DNA from: Aquarana catesbeiana
Lineage: Eukaryota; Chordata; Amphibia; Anura; Ranidae
Assembly: GCF_042186555.1 (NCBI RefSeq)
Contig: NC_133329.1
Location: 72,252,057-72,316,056, forward strand
Length of the DNA: 64,000 nt
Direction: 5' to 3'
The first letter of the stretch is position 1, and every line of letters begins with the position of its first letter. The notes below the pieces were generated by a model. It was not told the origin of the DNA and did not search any database. It saw only the letters and a program-made list of their open reading frames with translations. The translations under genes and the position numbers were made by a program. Of this stretch, positions 30,241 to 42,846 are shown one piece after another.

Positions 30241-33200
30241 CTCTGACAACGTTAAAAGACATAACGTATCCTTACTCGATCTCACATAATGTTAATGGCC
30301 TAAACATACCCGAAAAAAGGTCAAAATTACTAAGAGAACTAAAAAAAGTCAAGCCATCAATTGTATTCCTTCAAGAAACCCACTTCAAAAGCAAACATAT
30401 CCCCAGACTCACAGATAACATTTTCACGACGGCATACCATGCCACCAATCCCCAGGCCAAAACAAAAGGTGTATCCATTTTAACCAATAAAGAAGCTCCC
30501 TTTGAGTTAAAGCAACAACTTATAGATACGGAAGGTCACTATATCTTTCTAAAAGGTACATAGGAGGGCTCCCCCGTCACTTTTGCCAATGTCTATTTCC
30601 CAAACACAGCACACGTCCCTTTCTGCCGTAAGATCATTGATGAACTTAAATGGTTTGCAGAAGGTTGTATCATCCTGGGAGGTGATTTCAATATCCCACT
30701 TTCCCCACTTAAAGACACCTCCATGGGACAGACCTCGATTGCCTACAAAAACCTCAAACGAATAAAAACACTCTTACAATCTCTATCACTGGTAGATACA
30801 TGGAGATCCACACACCCAACAGAAAAAGACTTTCCTTTTTCTCCCCACCACACAAGAGGTATTCAAGAATAGATCTGATTTTTGTTTCCCAAAGAGACTT
30901 AACTAATTTAATCGCAGCTGAGATAGGTATCATTTCCCTCTCTGACCACGCTCCCACAGCTATCACACTACAATTTAACACAACCAAACAATCCACCTTC
31001 AACTGGAGACTTAATGCCTCTCTCCTGTTGGATCAAAACATAAAAGATGAAATACATAATACTATCATTAACTATTTTAAAGACAACATTGACACTGACA
31101 CGAACCCATTAAATAACTGGGAAGCACATAAGAGTGTTGTCCGAGGAGAGCTTATAAAATGGGGATCAAGGAGGAAAAGAGAAAGAGAAGAAGAAATCCA
31201 CAGGCTATCACACCAAATTTCTAAACTAGAACTACAACATAAACAGTCCCTCTCGATCAAATTAGAAGAATTAACAAAATGCAGAAATTCCCTGAAGTCA
31301 ATTCTAGATTTAAAAATTAAGAAAGACCTTTTCTTTAAAAAGGGTATCTTCTATGAGCAAGGAGATAAAAGCGGGAAGCTAATGGCCAAAGCCCTTAGAG
31401 ACGCAACATTAACAGGCCATATACATTCCATAAAAGACAAAGAAGGTATTCCCAAATATAAATCCACAGACATAGCTAAGCTCTTTCACACATTCTATTC
31501 TAGATTGTAAAACCTACCAGAGCAACACAAACCTCCCCACTTAACGCACTCGAAACAAGAAACGATTCAAAAATTCCTAAGAAACAGTAAAATCCCATCT
31601 CTTACATAGGAAGACTCAAAAAAACTAGAAGAACCCATTAATCTGACTGAAATACTAGACACAATCAAAAATTTAAAATCAGGAAAAAGCCCAGGCCCGG
31701 ATGGCTTCACTTCTCAGTATTACAAAACTTATACTCACCTGTTATCTAAACCTCTCCTATCTGCCTTCAACTACTTAGCAAAAAATAAAAAAAACAATAA
31801 AAAACAACTCCAACTCACTTCTCATGGCACATATAGCAGTAGTCCCTAAACCCGATAAAGACCATACAGATTGTGTGAACTACAGGCCCATTTCACTACT
31901 GAATGTTGATCTAAAACTACTAGCAAAAATCTTAGCCAACAGATTAAAACCCATTTTGTCTAAAATCATAGGACCAGAACAAGTAGGCTTTATGCCAGGT
32001 CGTGAGACCAGAGATAATATCACAAAAGCTCTGAACCTTATTCATTATGCCCAAAACTCCAAAACGAAAGGTCTTCTGTTATCAACTGAGGCCTTTGATA
32101 GAGTGTCCTGGGACTACATGTTAGCCACATGCTCACATATAGGTCTGGATGTAAACATGCTTTCTTGGATCTCGGCACTCTATCAGAACCCACAAGCCAA
32201 AATTAAAATCAACAACACTTCTAATGGCACACGGCAAGGCTGTCCCCTTTCCCCAATCCTCTTTATTATCTCTTTAGAACCATTAATAAGATCGATCAAC
32301 TTGAACAATGACATCCAGGGTTTCATAGCAGGGAAGAGAGAATACAAAACTGTTGCTTACGCAGACGACCTCTTTTTTATTACACAACCCCACACTTTTA
32401 TTCCCAACCTTAAAAAACTGTTTGAGATTTTCTGATTCATTTCCAATTTTAAAATAAATCAATCAAAATCTGAAGCTCTCAATCTTAATCTCCCCCCAGA
32501 TCATCTGAAATTGTTAAAGGAGAACTACTCCTATAAGTGGGAACAATCAACACTCAAATATTTAGGGATAAACTTAACTCGCAATATAGACTCCCTTTAC
32601 TCTGTCAACTATAAACCTCTCCTAACTACCATAACAAAAGATCTTAACAGATGGACATCAAAATCATTCTCGTGGTTTGGTAGAGCCTCGATTCTGAAGA
32701 TGACAGTCCTTCCCAGGCTACTCTACCTCATTAACGCACTCCCCATCAAACTACCAGACATTTTCATTAGCAAACTCCTTAAAACCCAGAGACGCTTCCA
32801 GTGGGCAGGTAAAAAACCCAGAATAAACTGGGTAAAATAAATACCGAAAAACAGAGTGGGTATAGGTCTACCAGACTTCAAAAAATACCACCAAGTCTCC
32901 CATATCACCAGAATAATAGATTGGCACTGCCATGGGGAAATTAAAGACTGGGTCCGTCTAGAACAAACTCTGGCCCCCCCACAATTAACTTTCCTCCCAT
33001 GGACCCTACATTCCAAAACAGACAAAAAATTGACTCACCCTCTAATAGCAAATACACTCAACATTTGGCATAAAATAGCCACCACACACAAACTAGCCTC
33101 AATACTAGGCCCTCTGATACCAATCACCAACAATCCTAATTTTACTCCAGGTTTATACCACAAAAAAATTCCAATTCTACTCGCCACCCACTGTATAACT

Positions 33201-34464
33201 GACTCGAAGGTTAAACCACTCTAAACTTTACAATCAGAGTGGGGTGAAGCATTCCCTGGCCTATGGTTCTACATACAATTGAAAGACTTCCTGGTGAATA
33301 GCAAACATAAAACAAATTACTGCCTACCTAAGACGCACCTGGAAAATGTTTGTTTCCAAAGGTCTCAAGTAACACATACCACTTCTCTTGCATATTCATG
33401 GTTGATTGAAACGTCTTTCCCAGACAATTGCAAACACAAAGAGAACTGGGAACGAGACTTGAGAATTAAAATCATGGAAAAACAATGGGAAAAGGCAAGT
33501 ATACTGACGCACAAATGTTCCTTAAGCTCTAAATACCAGGAAGTCTCCTATAAAATTCTCACCCAATGGTATATCACACCACAGAAGGCCAGGAGATGCT
33601 TCGCTACAGCCACAGAAACTTGCTGGCGATGTAACAGCCACTTAGGTACGTTCCTACACATGTGGAGGGAATGTCCCCCAATCCTCGCCTTTTGGGAAGA
33701 AATTAAAAAATGGATTAAACATATCACAGAAACAAAAATAGATCTCAACGTTGCTGCATGTCTGATTAACCTTAACTCCCTTACCCTGAGTAAGTACAAG
33801 AAATCACTTACCAGACACCTGTTACTAGCAGCTAAAACACTTATTACTCTATATTGGAAATCCACACAAGTACCGAAGATCGGGGATTGGTTGGACAGAA
33901 CACAATACATAAATAAAATGGAGGAAATAGCAGCCATGAAGAAAGAAAACAGCAATAATTTCCATAAAACCTGGCAACCATGGTTACTGTTCACTTTCTC
34001 AGCCGAGTACCAATCACTTACCAGATGATATATCAGGAATAACCTAAATTTGTTCCTCAAGCTTATCTTAAGAATACTGTATGTACCAGATAGCCATTAA
34101 TCTGTTCGTCCATGTAAATATGCATGATAAGGTAAACGTTATGCATAATATTTTATAAGGTCTTCCTCTACCTACCTTCCCCCCCCCCCTCCTCCCTCCC
34201 TCGTCCACTCTCTTTTCTTTACTTCTTCATCACCTCTAATATCTTACCCAAATATTTTTATTATACTCCATGTCTTATACTTCAAGAATATAATTATCCA
34301 TAACCCACTAAAAATCTTTTAATGTTTATTAAGAATACAGTATCTTGTAAACTGACATTTAATGACACCAATTTATGTTCACAAAGTCTGCATATTATTG
34401 TCAACTGTATGTTTTCTTATATCTCAATAAAACCCTTTGATTGTGATTGTGAAAAAAAAAAAAA
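30241..34464 (+). mobile_element. Tx1/L1-clade LINE, 5'-truncated, with TSD
   Basis: Perfect 10-bp TSD AGTACATCTA at 30231-30240 and 34465-34474. The 3' end is caataaaaccctttgattg followed by ttgtg and poly-A. This bounds the insertion exactly. The 5' end starts inside the endonuclease of ORF2; ORF1 is missing. Sense orientation to the host gene, in intron 1. Confidence 0.9.
30243..34030 (+). pseudogene. LINE ORF2 (endonuclease-reverse transcriptase), broken
   Basis: Apurinic-like endonuclease phrases: SIVFLQETHF, GCIILGGDFNIPL (around 30680), KRYSRIDLIFVSQ and LSDHAPTAITL (to about 30960). RT phrases: NYRPISLLNVDLKLLAKILA (31880), GPEQVGFMPGRETRDNI, TRQGCPLSPILF (32230) and VAYADDLFFI (near 32355). 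The C-terminal part holds a Cys/His cluster (CWRCNSHLGTFLHMWREC, 33620). At least a TAG at 30561, a shift near 30800 and stops near 31510, 32435, 32838 and 33222 break it, so it is dead. Confidence 0.9.
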
Positions 34465-34964
34465 AGTACATCTAATGTCATACAATTAGGGTTTATATGA
34501 ACTTTGACCGCTTGCCGCCCGCCGTCCGTCATATGACGGCCAGGCTGCACGGCTCTCGTTCTAGGAGGGCGACATATGACGGCTGTTTACCACGTGATCG
34601 GCCGTGATGAAGTCACAACCGATCACAGATGGTTCTGCCCCACTGTGCACAGCGCATGCACGTGATCACGGGCGCGCTGCACGTGCACGTCGGTGACGGC
34701 GTCTTCCCGGGAACACTGCTCATCACCGACGCTGGTAAACAGCCATTGGCCGGCGGCTGTTTACCACGTGATCGGCTGTGATCCTTTCACAGCCGTTCAC
34801 TAAATGTCAACAAACCGCGGTAACGATATGTTACCGGTTTCTCCTCCTCACACACCGATCGTGAGGAGAAGATTGCAGTAACATCTCGTTACCACTTACA
34901 GTGTACACCAATCACACTGATTGCACCCGCCAATAAAGAGTACCTGTCATTACCCATCATAGTA

Positions 34965-35693
34965 CCTGTCACAGTTCATCTGAGTACCTGCCAGTCCATA
35001 TGAGTACCTGCCAGTCCATATGAGTACCTGTCAGTCCATATGAGTACCTGTCACAGTCCATCAGAGTACCCGAGTACCTGTCACAGTCCATCAGAGTACC
35101 CGAGTACCTGTCACAGTCCATCAGAGTACCCGAGTACCTGTCACAGTCCATCAGAAATACCCGAGTACCTGTCACAGTCCATCTGAGTGCCCGAGTACCT
35201 GTCACAGTCCATCTGAGTACCCGAGTACCTGTCACAGTTCATCTGAGTACCTGGGTACCTGAGTACCTGTCACAGTCCATATGAGTACTTGTCACAGTCC
35301 ATATGAGTACCCGAGTACCTGTCACAGTCCAAAAGAGTATCGAGTACCTGTCACTGCCCTTTAGTGTACCTGAATACCAGTCACCAGCCCATCAGAGTAC
35401 CCGAGTACTTATCTGTAGCCCATCAGAGTACCCGAGTACCTGTCACCAGGCCATCAGAGTACCCGAGTACCTGTCACCAGGCCATCAGAGTACCCGAGTT
35501 CCTGTCACCAGGCCATTAGAGTACCCGAGTTCCTGTCACCAGGCCATCAGAGTACCTGAGTACATGTCCCCAGCCCATCAGAGTACCCGAGTTCCTGTCA
35601 CAAGGCCATCAGAGTATCCGAGTACCTGTCCCCAGCCCATAAGAGTATCTGAGTACCTATCTGCAGCCCATCAGAGTACCTGAGTACCTATTT
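34965..35693. repeat. minisatellite (gagtacctgtcacagtccatc-type)
   Basis: About 30 units of roughly 21-26 bp around gagtacctgtcacagtccat in the left half and gagtacccgagtacctgtca with ccaggccatca in the right half. Frames across it on either strand are by-products. Confidence 0.9.
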
Positions 35694-35945
35694 GCAGCCC
35701 ATGCCTCATAGAATATATGTTGGGGTGTTTGCTCTCAAAAATGGGGTCATTTTGTGGGTAATTCCACTGTCCTGGTGCTCCAGGACCTTCAAAAGTGTGA
35801 TAGGTAGGAATGAAATGAGATGTGTAATTTATGCTCCTAGAACACCTGAAGGTACTACTTCAATTTTGGACCTCTGTATGTGGCCAGGCTGTGTAAAAGT
35901 CTCACACATGTGGTATCGCCATACTCGGGAAGAGTAGCATAATGT
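35694..35945 (-). repeat. single copy of the piggyBac 392-bp unit
   Basis: Inverted relative of 16850-18520: aatgtattttggggtgtaat, ggtatcgccatactcgg, tatgtggccaggctgtg and ggtgctccaggaccttc all correspond. It shows that copy D derives from the same piggyBac family. Confidence 0.85.
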
Positions 35946-36765
35946 ATTTTGGGGTGTAATTTGTTGTATGCATATGCTGTGTGTGAGAAATAACCTGATA
36001 ATATGAAAATTTTGTAAAAATAAATAAATAAATAAATCTTAATTTTGCAAAGAATTGTTGGAAAAAATGACAACTTAAGAAAACTCACCATGCTACTAAA
36101 TTAATACCTTGAAATGTCTACTTTCTAAAAAGGGGTCATTTGGGGGGTATTTGTACTTTCCTGACTTGTTAGTGTCTTAAAAAATGAGATTCACCTGATG
36201 TACTGAAGGCCTGATCAAATGTGATCAATTTTCAGAGATTGGCACCATAGTTTATAGACTCTATGACTTTCACAAAGACCAAATAATATACACTAATTCG
36301 GGTTATTTTTACCAAAGTAGCAGTATAAATTTTGGTCAAAATTTATGAAGAAAAACTACTAATTAGCAAAATTTTATGACAGAAACAAAGAAAAAGGCAT
36401 TTTTTTCACAAAATTTACGGTCTTTTTTTATTTATAGCACAAAAAATAAAAAACCCACTAGTGATTAAATACCACCAAAAGAAAGCTCTATTTGTGTGAA
36501 AAAAAAGAACGCAAGTTTCATATGGGTACAGAGTTGCATGACTGAGTAATTGTCATTCAAACTCTGAGAGCGCTGAAAGCTGAAAATTGGTCGGAAGGGG
36601 GTGTAAGTGCACTGTATTGAGGTGGTTAATGTTAGACACAGTAGTTTGTGCTTCAATAAGGATTATTTAGATGTCATTCTCTCATTCTGGAATCACTCAT
36701 GACTTTTCTCTGCTATTTGAGCGCAAAAAGCTATTAACATAATTATAATGTTTATTATTCCACAG

Positions 36766-37095
36766 GTCACGCTCTGCAGCTGACTGCTCCTTCATCCCAT
36801 CGAGCTATGATGGGGGAAGATGTGAACATTTCCTGCTCATTCATAATCAGTAAACCGATTATCAATCAGTTATTTCCTGCCATAACCTGGTACTTTCAGG
36901 GAAAAGAAATATTAAGTGTTCAGAACGCGAAAGTGATAGCAACAGATCCTCGTGTGTCGTATACAGGCCGGGCAGAGGATGGAATCGCTGATCTGTCTAT
37001 AGCAAACATCACTATAATGGACAGAGGGATCTATAAGTGCTCCATACTGTACACCCCAAAGAGGGAGGAGAAGGAGATCATATTGGACATACAAG
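36766..37095 (+). CDS. V-C1-C1 IgSF gene, exon 2: Ig V-type domain
   Basis: Acceptor tttattattccacag and donor ACAAG|gtacag give a 330-bp phase 1-1 exon, the usual form of an Ig-domain exon. Translation (starting G|HALQLTAPSSH with the Gly codon split across the junction) has the B-strand Cys in VNISCSF, the C-strand Trp in ITWYFQGKE, a D-x-G-x-Y-x-C motif (DRGIYKCSI) and N-x-S/T sequons at NIS and NIT. As the membrane-distal domain it is the likely ligand-binding face. Resembles V domains of SIRP, B7-family and NKp30-ligand type proteins; no specific orthologue can be named. Confidence 0.88.
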
Positions 37096-37299
37096 GTACA
37101 GAGTTCAACATATTTAACACATACTTGGTATTTATAGCCCAGAAAAGTTAATTATTTATCAATACTTGGCGTTTCAATAGTTCATAGCAGTAAATGCTAT
37201 GTGAGCATGGAGCCACTGTTTGGGCACCAATGTTTTAAAAATCTGCTGCAGATCCCCAGCCATGAATTGTGGTTAATTTCACTAGCTCATATATTCTAT
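37096..37299 (+). other. start of intron 2, unique
   Basis: No exon or repeat end recognised. Confidence 0.4.
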
Positions 37300-37590
37300 A
37301 GGAGCCGGTGGGAGGAACCACAGTGCCCAAGTGTTGCCACGGTATAGCCGCGCTGTCCCATTGATTTCAATGGGCAGGAGCGGTTTAGGAGCGGTGAACA
37401 CACCGCTCCTTCACCGCTCCAAAGATGCGGCTAGCAGGACCTTTTTTACCGTCCTGCCAGCGCACCGCTTCAGTTTGAAAGCCCTCGGGCTTTCACACTG
37501 AACAAACAGTGGAGGCTGTTTAAGGGCGGTTTGCAGGCGGTAATTTTAGCGCAATAACGCCTGCAAACCGCCCTAGTGTGAAAGGGGCCT
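37300..37590. repeat. MITE-like repeat with strong hairpin
   Basis: agggcggtttgcaggcg at about 37523 pairs with cgcctgcaaaccgccct around 37557-37575. It ends gtgtgaaaggggcctt, a common MITE terminus. The left end is unclear. Confidence 0.5.
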
Positions 37591-38925
37591 TACTGTTTGT
37601 ATTTGTGATTAGTGTGAAGGAATACAGACACTTGGATTGTTCCATGCTGGCTCGGATCACAACAATTAATGGGCACACTGGCTGCCCAAGGGTGATTTCT
37701 GAAGTGCTGATTATAAATGGTGCTCTAGAACTAGAAATTCGCCTCACCAGCATTTTTTTACAATACAAACGCATACAACATCCCAGTTAAAGGAGTTGTA
37801 AAGTCAGAATGTTTTTTTATCTTTTTTTTTTTTTTATAATTGACAATTTTTATTAGGTTTTAACATATGCAATACAGTGGTTTAAAACATAAACAAAGGA
37901 GAATAAAGTAATAAAAGGGAAATAGTAGTCACAAACAGCTCTGGAATGGGCTTGGAGGTCCACGTATGACAGAATTAACACACAGTCCACAGACATAGGT
38001 CAACAAGGAACAGCACTATGGAACAGGGAGAAGTAGCGCTGAAGTAATGCAGGCTGCTCTAAAAAACAGACCATCAGTAGGGTCCATGATTTATATTTGC
38101 GTGGCCCGCTATTCCAGAGAAAAAAAAGAAGAGGAGGAAGGGAAGAATAATAGAAAGAGGAAGAGAGAGAAGAAAAGGGGAGGGTGAGAGGAAAGGGGGA
38201 GAGGAAAGAAGAAGTATAAGAAAGTCCCAATCTGAAGGGCACGTCTTCACTGGGCTTTGAGCAATCGTATTGTACAGAACGGACGGGGGGGGGGGTTCTC
38301 ATGAGATCATGGGGGGCCTATTCTTGGATGCCATGGTTCCCAGGCTGCTGTATGTAAGTCCACCCGGTCCGCCAGCCTAGCTGTCATGGACTCCATGACC
38401 TCCACATCCTTAATTCTGGAATAAAGATCAGGTAGAGACAGAGGGTTTTGTTGTTTCCAGTAGAGGGCTACTAGACATCTAGCTGCTGTTAAAATTTGTG
38501 TGGCCAACTTTTTGGCTAGTGTGGAAAGATTAGGGGGAGGCCCAGTAAAAAAAACTTCGGGAAGAGAGGGATATTTACCTCGAACAGCCACTGGAGCAGC
38601 CCCCGGACTGAATGCCAATAGGGCTAGAGGGATGGGCAGCTCCAGTAAATATGGAGTGGTGTGCCCCGGTCCTGGAGACACCTCCAGCAGCGATCCGAGG
38701 CCGATGGATATATAGCATGCAGGCATGACGGAGTTAGGTACCAATGGAAGAGTACCCTGTATGTGTTCTCTTTGTAAAGAGTACACATAGAACTCTTGGC
38801 CGCCCAAGACCATATGATGGCCCATTGTTTAAGGGTTAGCTCCTCTCCAAGGTGTTCCTCCCATCTACGCATATAGCTATGTTTCCCCCGAGAGACCATA
38901 TCATAGGAGTTTAAAAGCTTATATA

Positions 38926-40557
38926 CAGTGGGGACAGAAAGTATTCAGACCCCCTTAAATTTTTCACTCTTTGTTATATTGCAGCCATTTGCTAAAATCA
39001 TTTAAGTTCATTTTTTTTCCTCATTAATGTACACACAGCACCCCATATTGACAGAAAAACACAGAATTGTTGACATTTTTTCAGATTTATTAAAAAAGAA
39101 AAACTGAAATATCACATGGTCCTAAGTATTCAGACCCTTTGCTCAGTATTTAGTAGAAGCACCCTTTTGATCTAATACAGCCATGAGTCTTTTTGGGAAA
39201 GATGCAACAAGTTTTCCACACCTGGATTTGGGGATCCTCTGCCATTCCTCCTTGCAGATCCTCTCCAATTCTGTCAGATTGGATGGTAAACGTTGATGGA
39301 CAGCCATTTTTAGGTCTCTCCAGGGATGCTCAATTGGGTTTAAGTCAGGGCTCTGGCTGGGCCATTCAAGAACAGTCACGGAGTTGTTGTGAAGCCACTC
39401 CATTATTTTAGCTGTGTGCTTAGGGTCATTATCTTGTTGGAAGGTAAACCTTCGGCCCAGTCTGAGGTCCTGAGCACTCTGGAGAAGGTTTTCGTCCAGG
39501 ATATCTCTGTACTTGGCCGCATTCATCTTTCCCTCGATTGCAACCAGTCGTCCTGTCCCTGCAGCTGAAAAACACCCCCACAGCATGATGCTGCCACCAC
39601 CATGCTTCACTGTTGGGACTGTATTGGACAGGTGATGAGCAGTGCCTGGTTTTCTCCACACATACCGCTTAGAATTAAGGCCAAAAAGTTCTATCTTAGT
39701 CTCATCAGACCAGAGAATCTTATTTCTCACCATCTTGGAGTCCTTTGGGTGTTTTTTTAGCAAACTCCATGCAGGCTTTCATGTGTCTTGTACTGGGGAG
39801 AGGCTTCCGTCTGGCCACTCTGCCATAAAGCCCCGACTGGTGGAGGGCTGCAGTGATGGTTGACTTTCTACAACTTTCTCCCATCTCCCGACTGCATCTC
39901 TGGAGCTCAGCCACAGTAATCTTTGGGTTCTCCTTTACCTCTCTCACCAAGGCTCTTCTCCCCCGATAGCTCAGATTGGCCGGACAGCCAGCACTAGGAA
40001 GGGTTCTGGTCGTCCCAAACGTCTTCCATTTAAGGATTATGGAGGCCACTGTGTGTGGAACCTTAAGCAGCAGAAATGTTTTTGTAACCTTGGCCAGATC
40101 TGTGCCTTGCCACAATTCTGTCTCTGAGCTCTTCAGGTAGTTCCTTTGACCTCATGATTCTCATTTGCTCTGACATGCACTGTGAGCTGTAAGGTCTTAT
40201 ATAGACAGGTGTGTGGCTTTCCTTAATCAAGTACCAACAGTGTAATCAAACACAGCTGGACTCAAATGAAGGTGTAGAACCATCTCAAGGATGATCAGAA
40301 GAAATGGACAACACCTGAGTTAAATATATGAGTTTCACAGCAAAGGGTGTGAATACTTAGGACCATGCGATATTTCAGTTTTTCTATTTTAATAAATCTG
40401 CAAAAATGTCAACAATTCTGTGTTTTTTCTGTCAATATGGGGTGCTGTGTGTACATTAATGAGGAAAAAAAATGAACTTAAATGATTTTAGCAAATGGCT
40501 GCAATATAACAAAGAGTGAAAAATTTAAGGGGGTCTGAATACTTTCCATCCCCACTG
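38926..40557 (-). mobile_element. Tc1-like element inside the LINE
   Basis: Ends cagtggggacagaaagtatt and actttccatccccactg, TA at 38924-38925 and 40558-40559. Inverted repeats of about 200 bp (ttttagcaaatggctgcaat-type sequence in both). 1632 bp, normal Tc1 length. The LINE reading resumes on both sides. Confidence 0.9.
39143..40164 (-). pseudogene. Tc1 transposase with two frameshifts
   Basis: N-terminal MRSKELPEELRDRIVARH from about 40155, then a shift near 40080 into LKVPHTVASIILKW and the DNA-binding domain, then a second shift at a seven-A run near 39757. After it come LWSDETKIELFG (first Asp), FTFQQDNDPKHT (second Asp) and SPDLNPIEHPW (Glu), ending QKGASTKY. The spacing between the last two catalytic residues is one residue shorter than DD34E, so even without frameshifts it is probably defective. 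Confidence 0.85.
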
Positions 40558-41841
40558 TATGTCTGAAGTCAGCCCTTTCTGTGTAGGGCCTGATAAGATT
40601 AAGCATTCAAATGGGGATGGCTTAGAGAATTTGAGGGTTGGGGTGATGGTAAGTGCGTAGTGCCTAATTTGGAGGTAACCAAAAAAGGCGCTGCGGGGGA
40701 GTTCGTGTTTAGTTCTGAGTTCGTCGAAGGGCAACAAAATCCTAGAATCTGGGTTCACCAGATGTCCATATTGAAAGAGATTCCTTTGCAACCAGGGTGA
40801 AATCATCTGCGAGGCTAAGCTTACGGGTATTTTAGGGTTGTAAAGGAAAGCTGTTACCAAGGAGGCCTCAGATTGTAGGGGTGTGTTGCGATTTAGTTGT
40901 CTCCAAACAGTTCGTAGGAGGTTCATGGTATGTAGTAGGGCGGTGGAGGGGACATCGGCATTAGTATTCTACAATAAATTGTTCGGGTGGATGGGGGCTA
41001 GCCATATTTTGTCTATTTGAGTCCAGCGATTATAGGCCGGAAGGGTAACCCAGGAAGATATAGCCCTCAGTTGGGCCCCATAATAGTAATGCTAGAGGTG
41101 TGGGAATTCGGTGCTGTTTATGATTCCACGTAAAATTTAGGAGGTCATTCTGGAGTTTCCTAAGCTGGGCACACGGGATGGGCACCGGGAGGGTCATAAA
41201 GTGGTACAAGAGTTTAGGTAATATGTTCATCTTGACTGAAGCAATGCGTCCAAACCAAGACATTGGGTAATGTCTCCATTTGGTCAATAGGAAAAGTTTT
41301 CCGATAGGCGGTGCACTTGTGCAGGGGGAAGGTTGGGTGGGAGGGCTTCTGATTTAGCTGGGTTAACCTTGTATCCTGACAGGGACCCGTATTTTTTAAA
41401 GGAGTTTATGAAGGTTGGGGAGGGTGATATGCGGGCGTGTTAGGGTCAGAAGAATGTCATCCGCAAACAATGAGATTTTAAATTTGCGACCTCTAACCAT
41501 CACACCACTGATGTTGGGGTCCCGTCGGATCTGGGCCACCAGGGGTTCGATACACAGGGCGAAAAGCAACGGGGAGAGCAGACATCCTTGCCTAGTTCCA
41601 TTTGAAATGGAAAAGGAAGTAGATGCCGCAAAGGATGTTTAGATGGAGGCAGATGGAGTTGCGTATAAGTGCCTAATCGCCCTAAGAAATGGCCCCCGGA
41701 AGCCCAGATATTCGAGGGTGGAAAACATAAATGGCCAGCTAAGCCTATCAAAGGCTTTCTCAGCATCTATTTTTATTTTTAAGTAAATTTTATTTATTTT
41801 CAATACACAACAAAGAAAACAAACTTGTAAATGGAGCGAAC

Positions 41842-42723
41842 CAGGGGCGGATCCAGGGGGGGGAATGGGGCAATTGCCGAGAATGCGGGTGAGTGAGTGG
41901 GCGGGCGGCTCCGTTGGTGAGAGACAGCGGGCGGGTCAGGGCAGCTCGGTTGGTGAGCAGCTGTGCGGCTCGGTGACAGTGTGTGAGCAAGCTGCTGGCC
42001 AATGAGGGAGCCGGCAGGCGTGGGAGCAGAAAGATGACATCATCTCTCACCGCCCGGCATCCGCCCTGCATCCCTGCAGTCCCGCCCTCACTGTGCAGTG
42101 AGCAGGCAGCCGCAGGAGCAGAGAGATTACATCATATCTCTGCTGCTTGACTGGTAATCTGCTGCCTGACTCTGGGACACAGCAAGAGACAATTATAGCA
42201 GGCAAGTGACAATCCGCAACCTGTGGCATGGGACGTGGCAAGTGACAATCCACAATGTGTGGCAAGTGACAATCTGCAATGTGTGGCATGGGACGTGGCA
42301 AGTGACAATCTGCAATGTGTGGCATGGGACGTGGCAAGTGACAATCTGCAACGTGTGGCATGGGACGTGGCAAGTGACAATCTGCATCTGGTGACAGGTG
42401 ACGTGGCAAGTGACAATCTGAATCTGGTGACAGGTGATGTGGCAAGTGACAATCTGCATCTGGTGACAGGCGACGTGGCAAGTGACAGTGGCAAGTGACA
42501 CGCTCAGGGGTCCCACTGATATTGCATTATGGTGAGTTGAACCATTTCATTTTTTATAACAATGTAATAATAGTAATAATGCGCTTCAATCATCCTGACA
42601 CCATAACCATGGTGCCGTGATGATTGAAGCACTAACACCAGCCATTTCCCTGATAAATTTACCCCAAAAAAACGTATTCTCTGGCAGTGCCCCTCCCGAG
42701 ACTAGGGTCTGGATCCGCCCCTG
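41842..42723. mobile_element. hAT-type MITE carrying a minisatellite
   Basis: Inverted ends caggggcggatccag and ctggatccgcccctg. 882 bp. GC-rich left half, minisatellite in the centre, catcatcctgacaccataac-type A/T-richer right half. The flanks gagcgaac and gcttgaac agree in five of eight bases, so the TSD is doubtful. Confidence 0.75.
42196..42490. repeat. minisatellite (ggcaagtgacaatctgca-type)
   Basis: About eight units of 27-36 bp around gtggcatgggacgtggcaag with tgacaatctgcaatgt, the last three carrying ctggtgacaggtgacgtgg instead. Both strands are open over it, without biological meaning. Confidence 0.85.
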
Positions 42724-42846
42724 GCTTGAACCATTACAAAATATGGTAAACTAGTATACATTTAGTGGATACGTAGCAACCTAAAGGTCAAATGTCTATT
42801 TTGCTTAATTGGAACCAATCAATGGTCAGGGGCTTCATTTAATCTT

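Larger units (their letters stand above)
34504..36629 (-). mobile_element. TTAA-type (piggyBac-like) element, copy D
   Basis: Right end gtattgaggtggttaa closes on TTAA (36626-36629); left end ttgaccgcttgccgcccgcc is a one-base decay of TTAACCGCTT. GC-rich left part with cgtcatatgacgg at 34527-34539, then a minisatellite, one copy of the 392-bp unit, and an A/T-rich right part matching the 16165 end of the piggyBac element. No transposase; apparently an internal deletion derivative. Confidence 0.8.
38307..41765 (-). pseudogene. LINE ORF2 fragments interrupted by Tc1
   Basis: From 5' to 3' on the minus strand: KAFDRLSWPF region near 41750, the TRQGCPLSPLLF region near 41570, a LFADDIL catalytic block near 41465, SWFGRIASVKMNILPKLLYH at 41230, a C-terminal part at 40530-40930, then after the Tc1 gap DRCWRCLQDRGTPLHIYWSC at about 38660 and ARCLVALYWKQQ near 38460. 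Many frameshifts; inactive. Confidence 0.8.
37818..41772 (-). mobile_element. Tx1/L1-clade LINE, antisense, 5'-truncated
   Basis: Begins at a poly-T tract (the 3' end of an antisense LINE) after a decayed MITE end (aaaggagttgtaaagtcag). ORF2 blocks read on the minus strand on both sides of a Tc1 insertion. It ends inside the RT domain at about 41772, where another LINE begins. Confidence 0.8.

Noticed and set aside
37578..37790. 70-codon ORF near the V exon as an extra exon
   Set aside because: No Ig features and no acceptor/donor in phase 1; it overlaps a MITE end.
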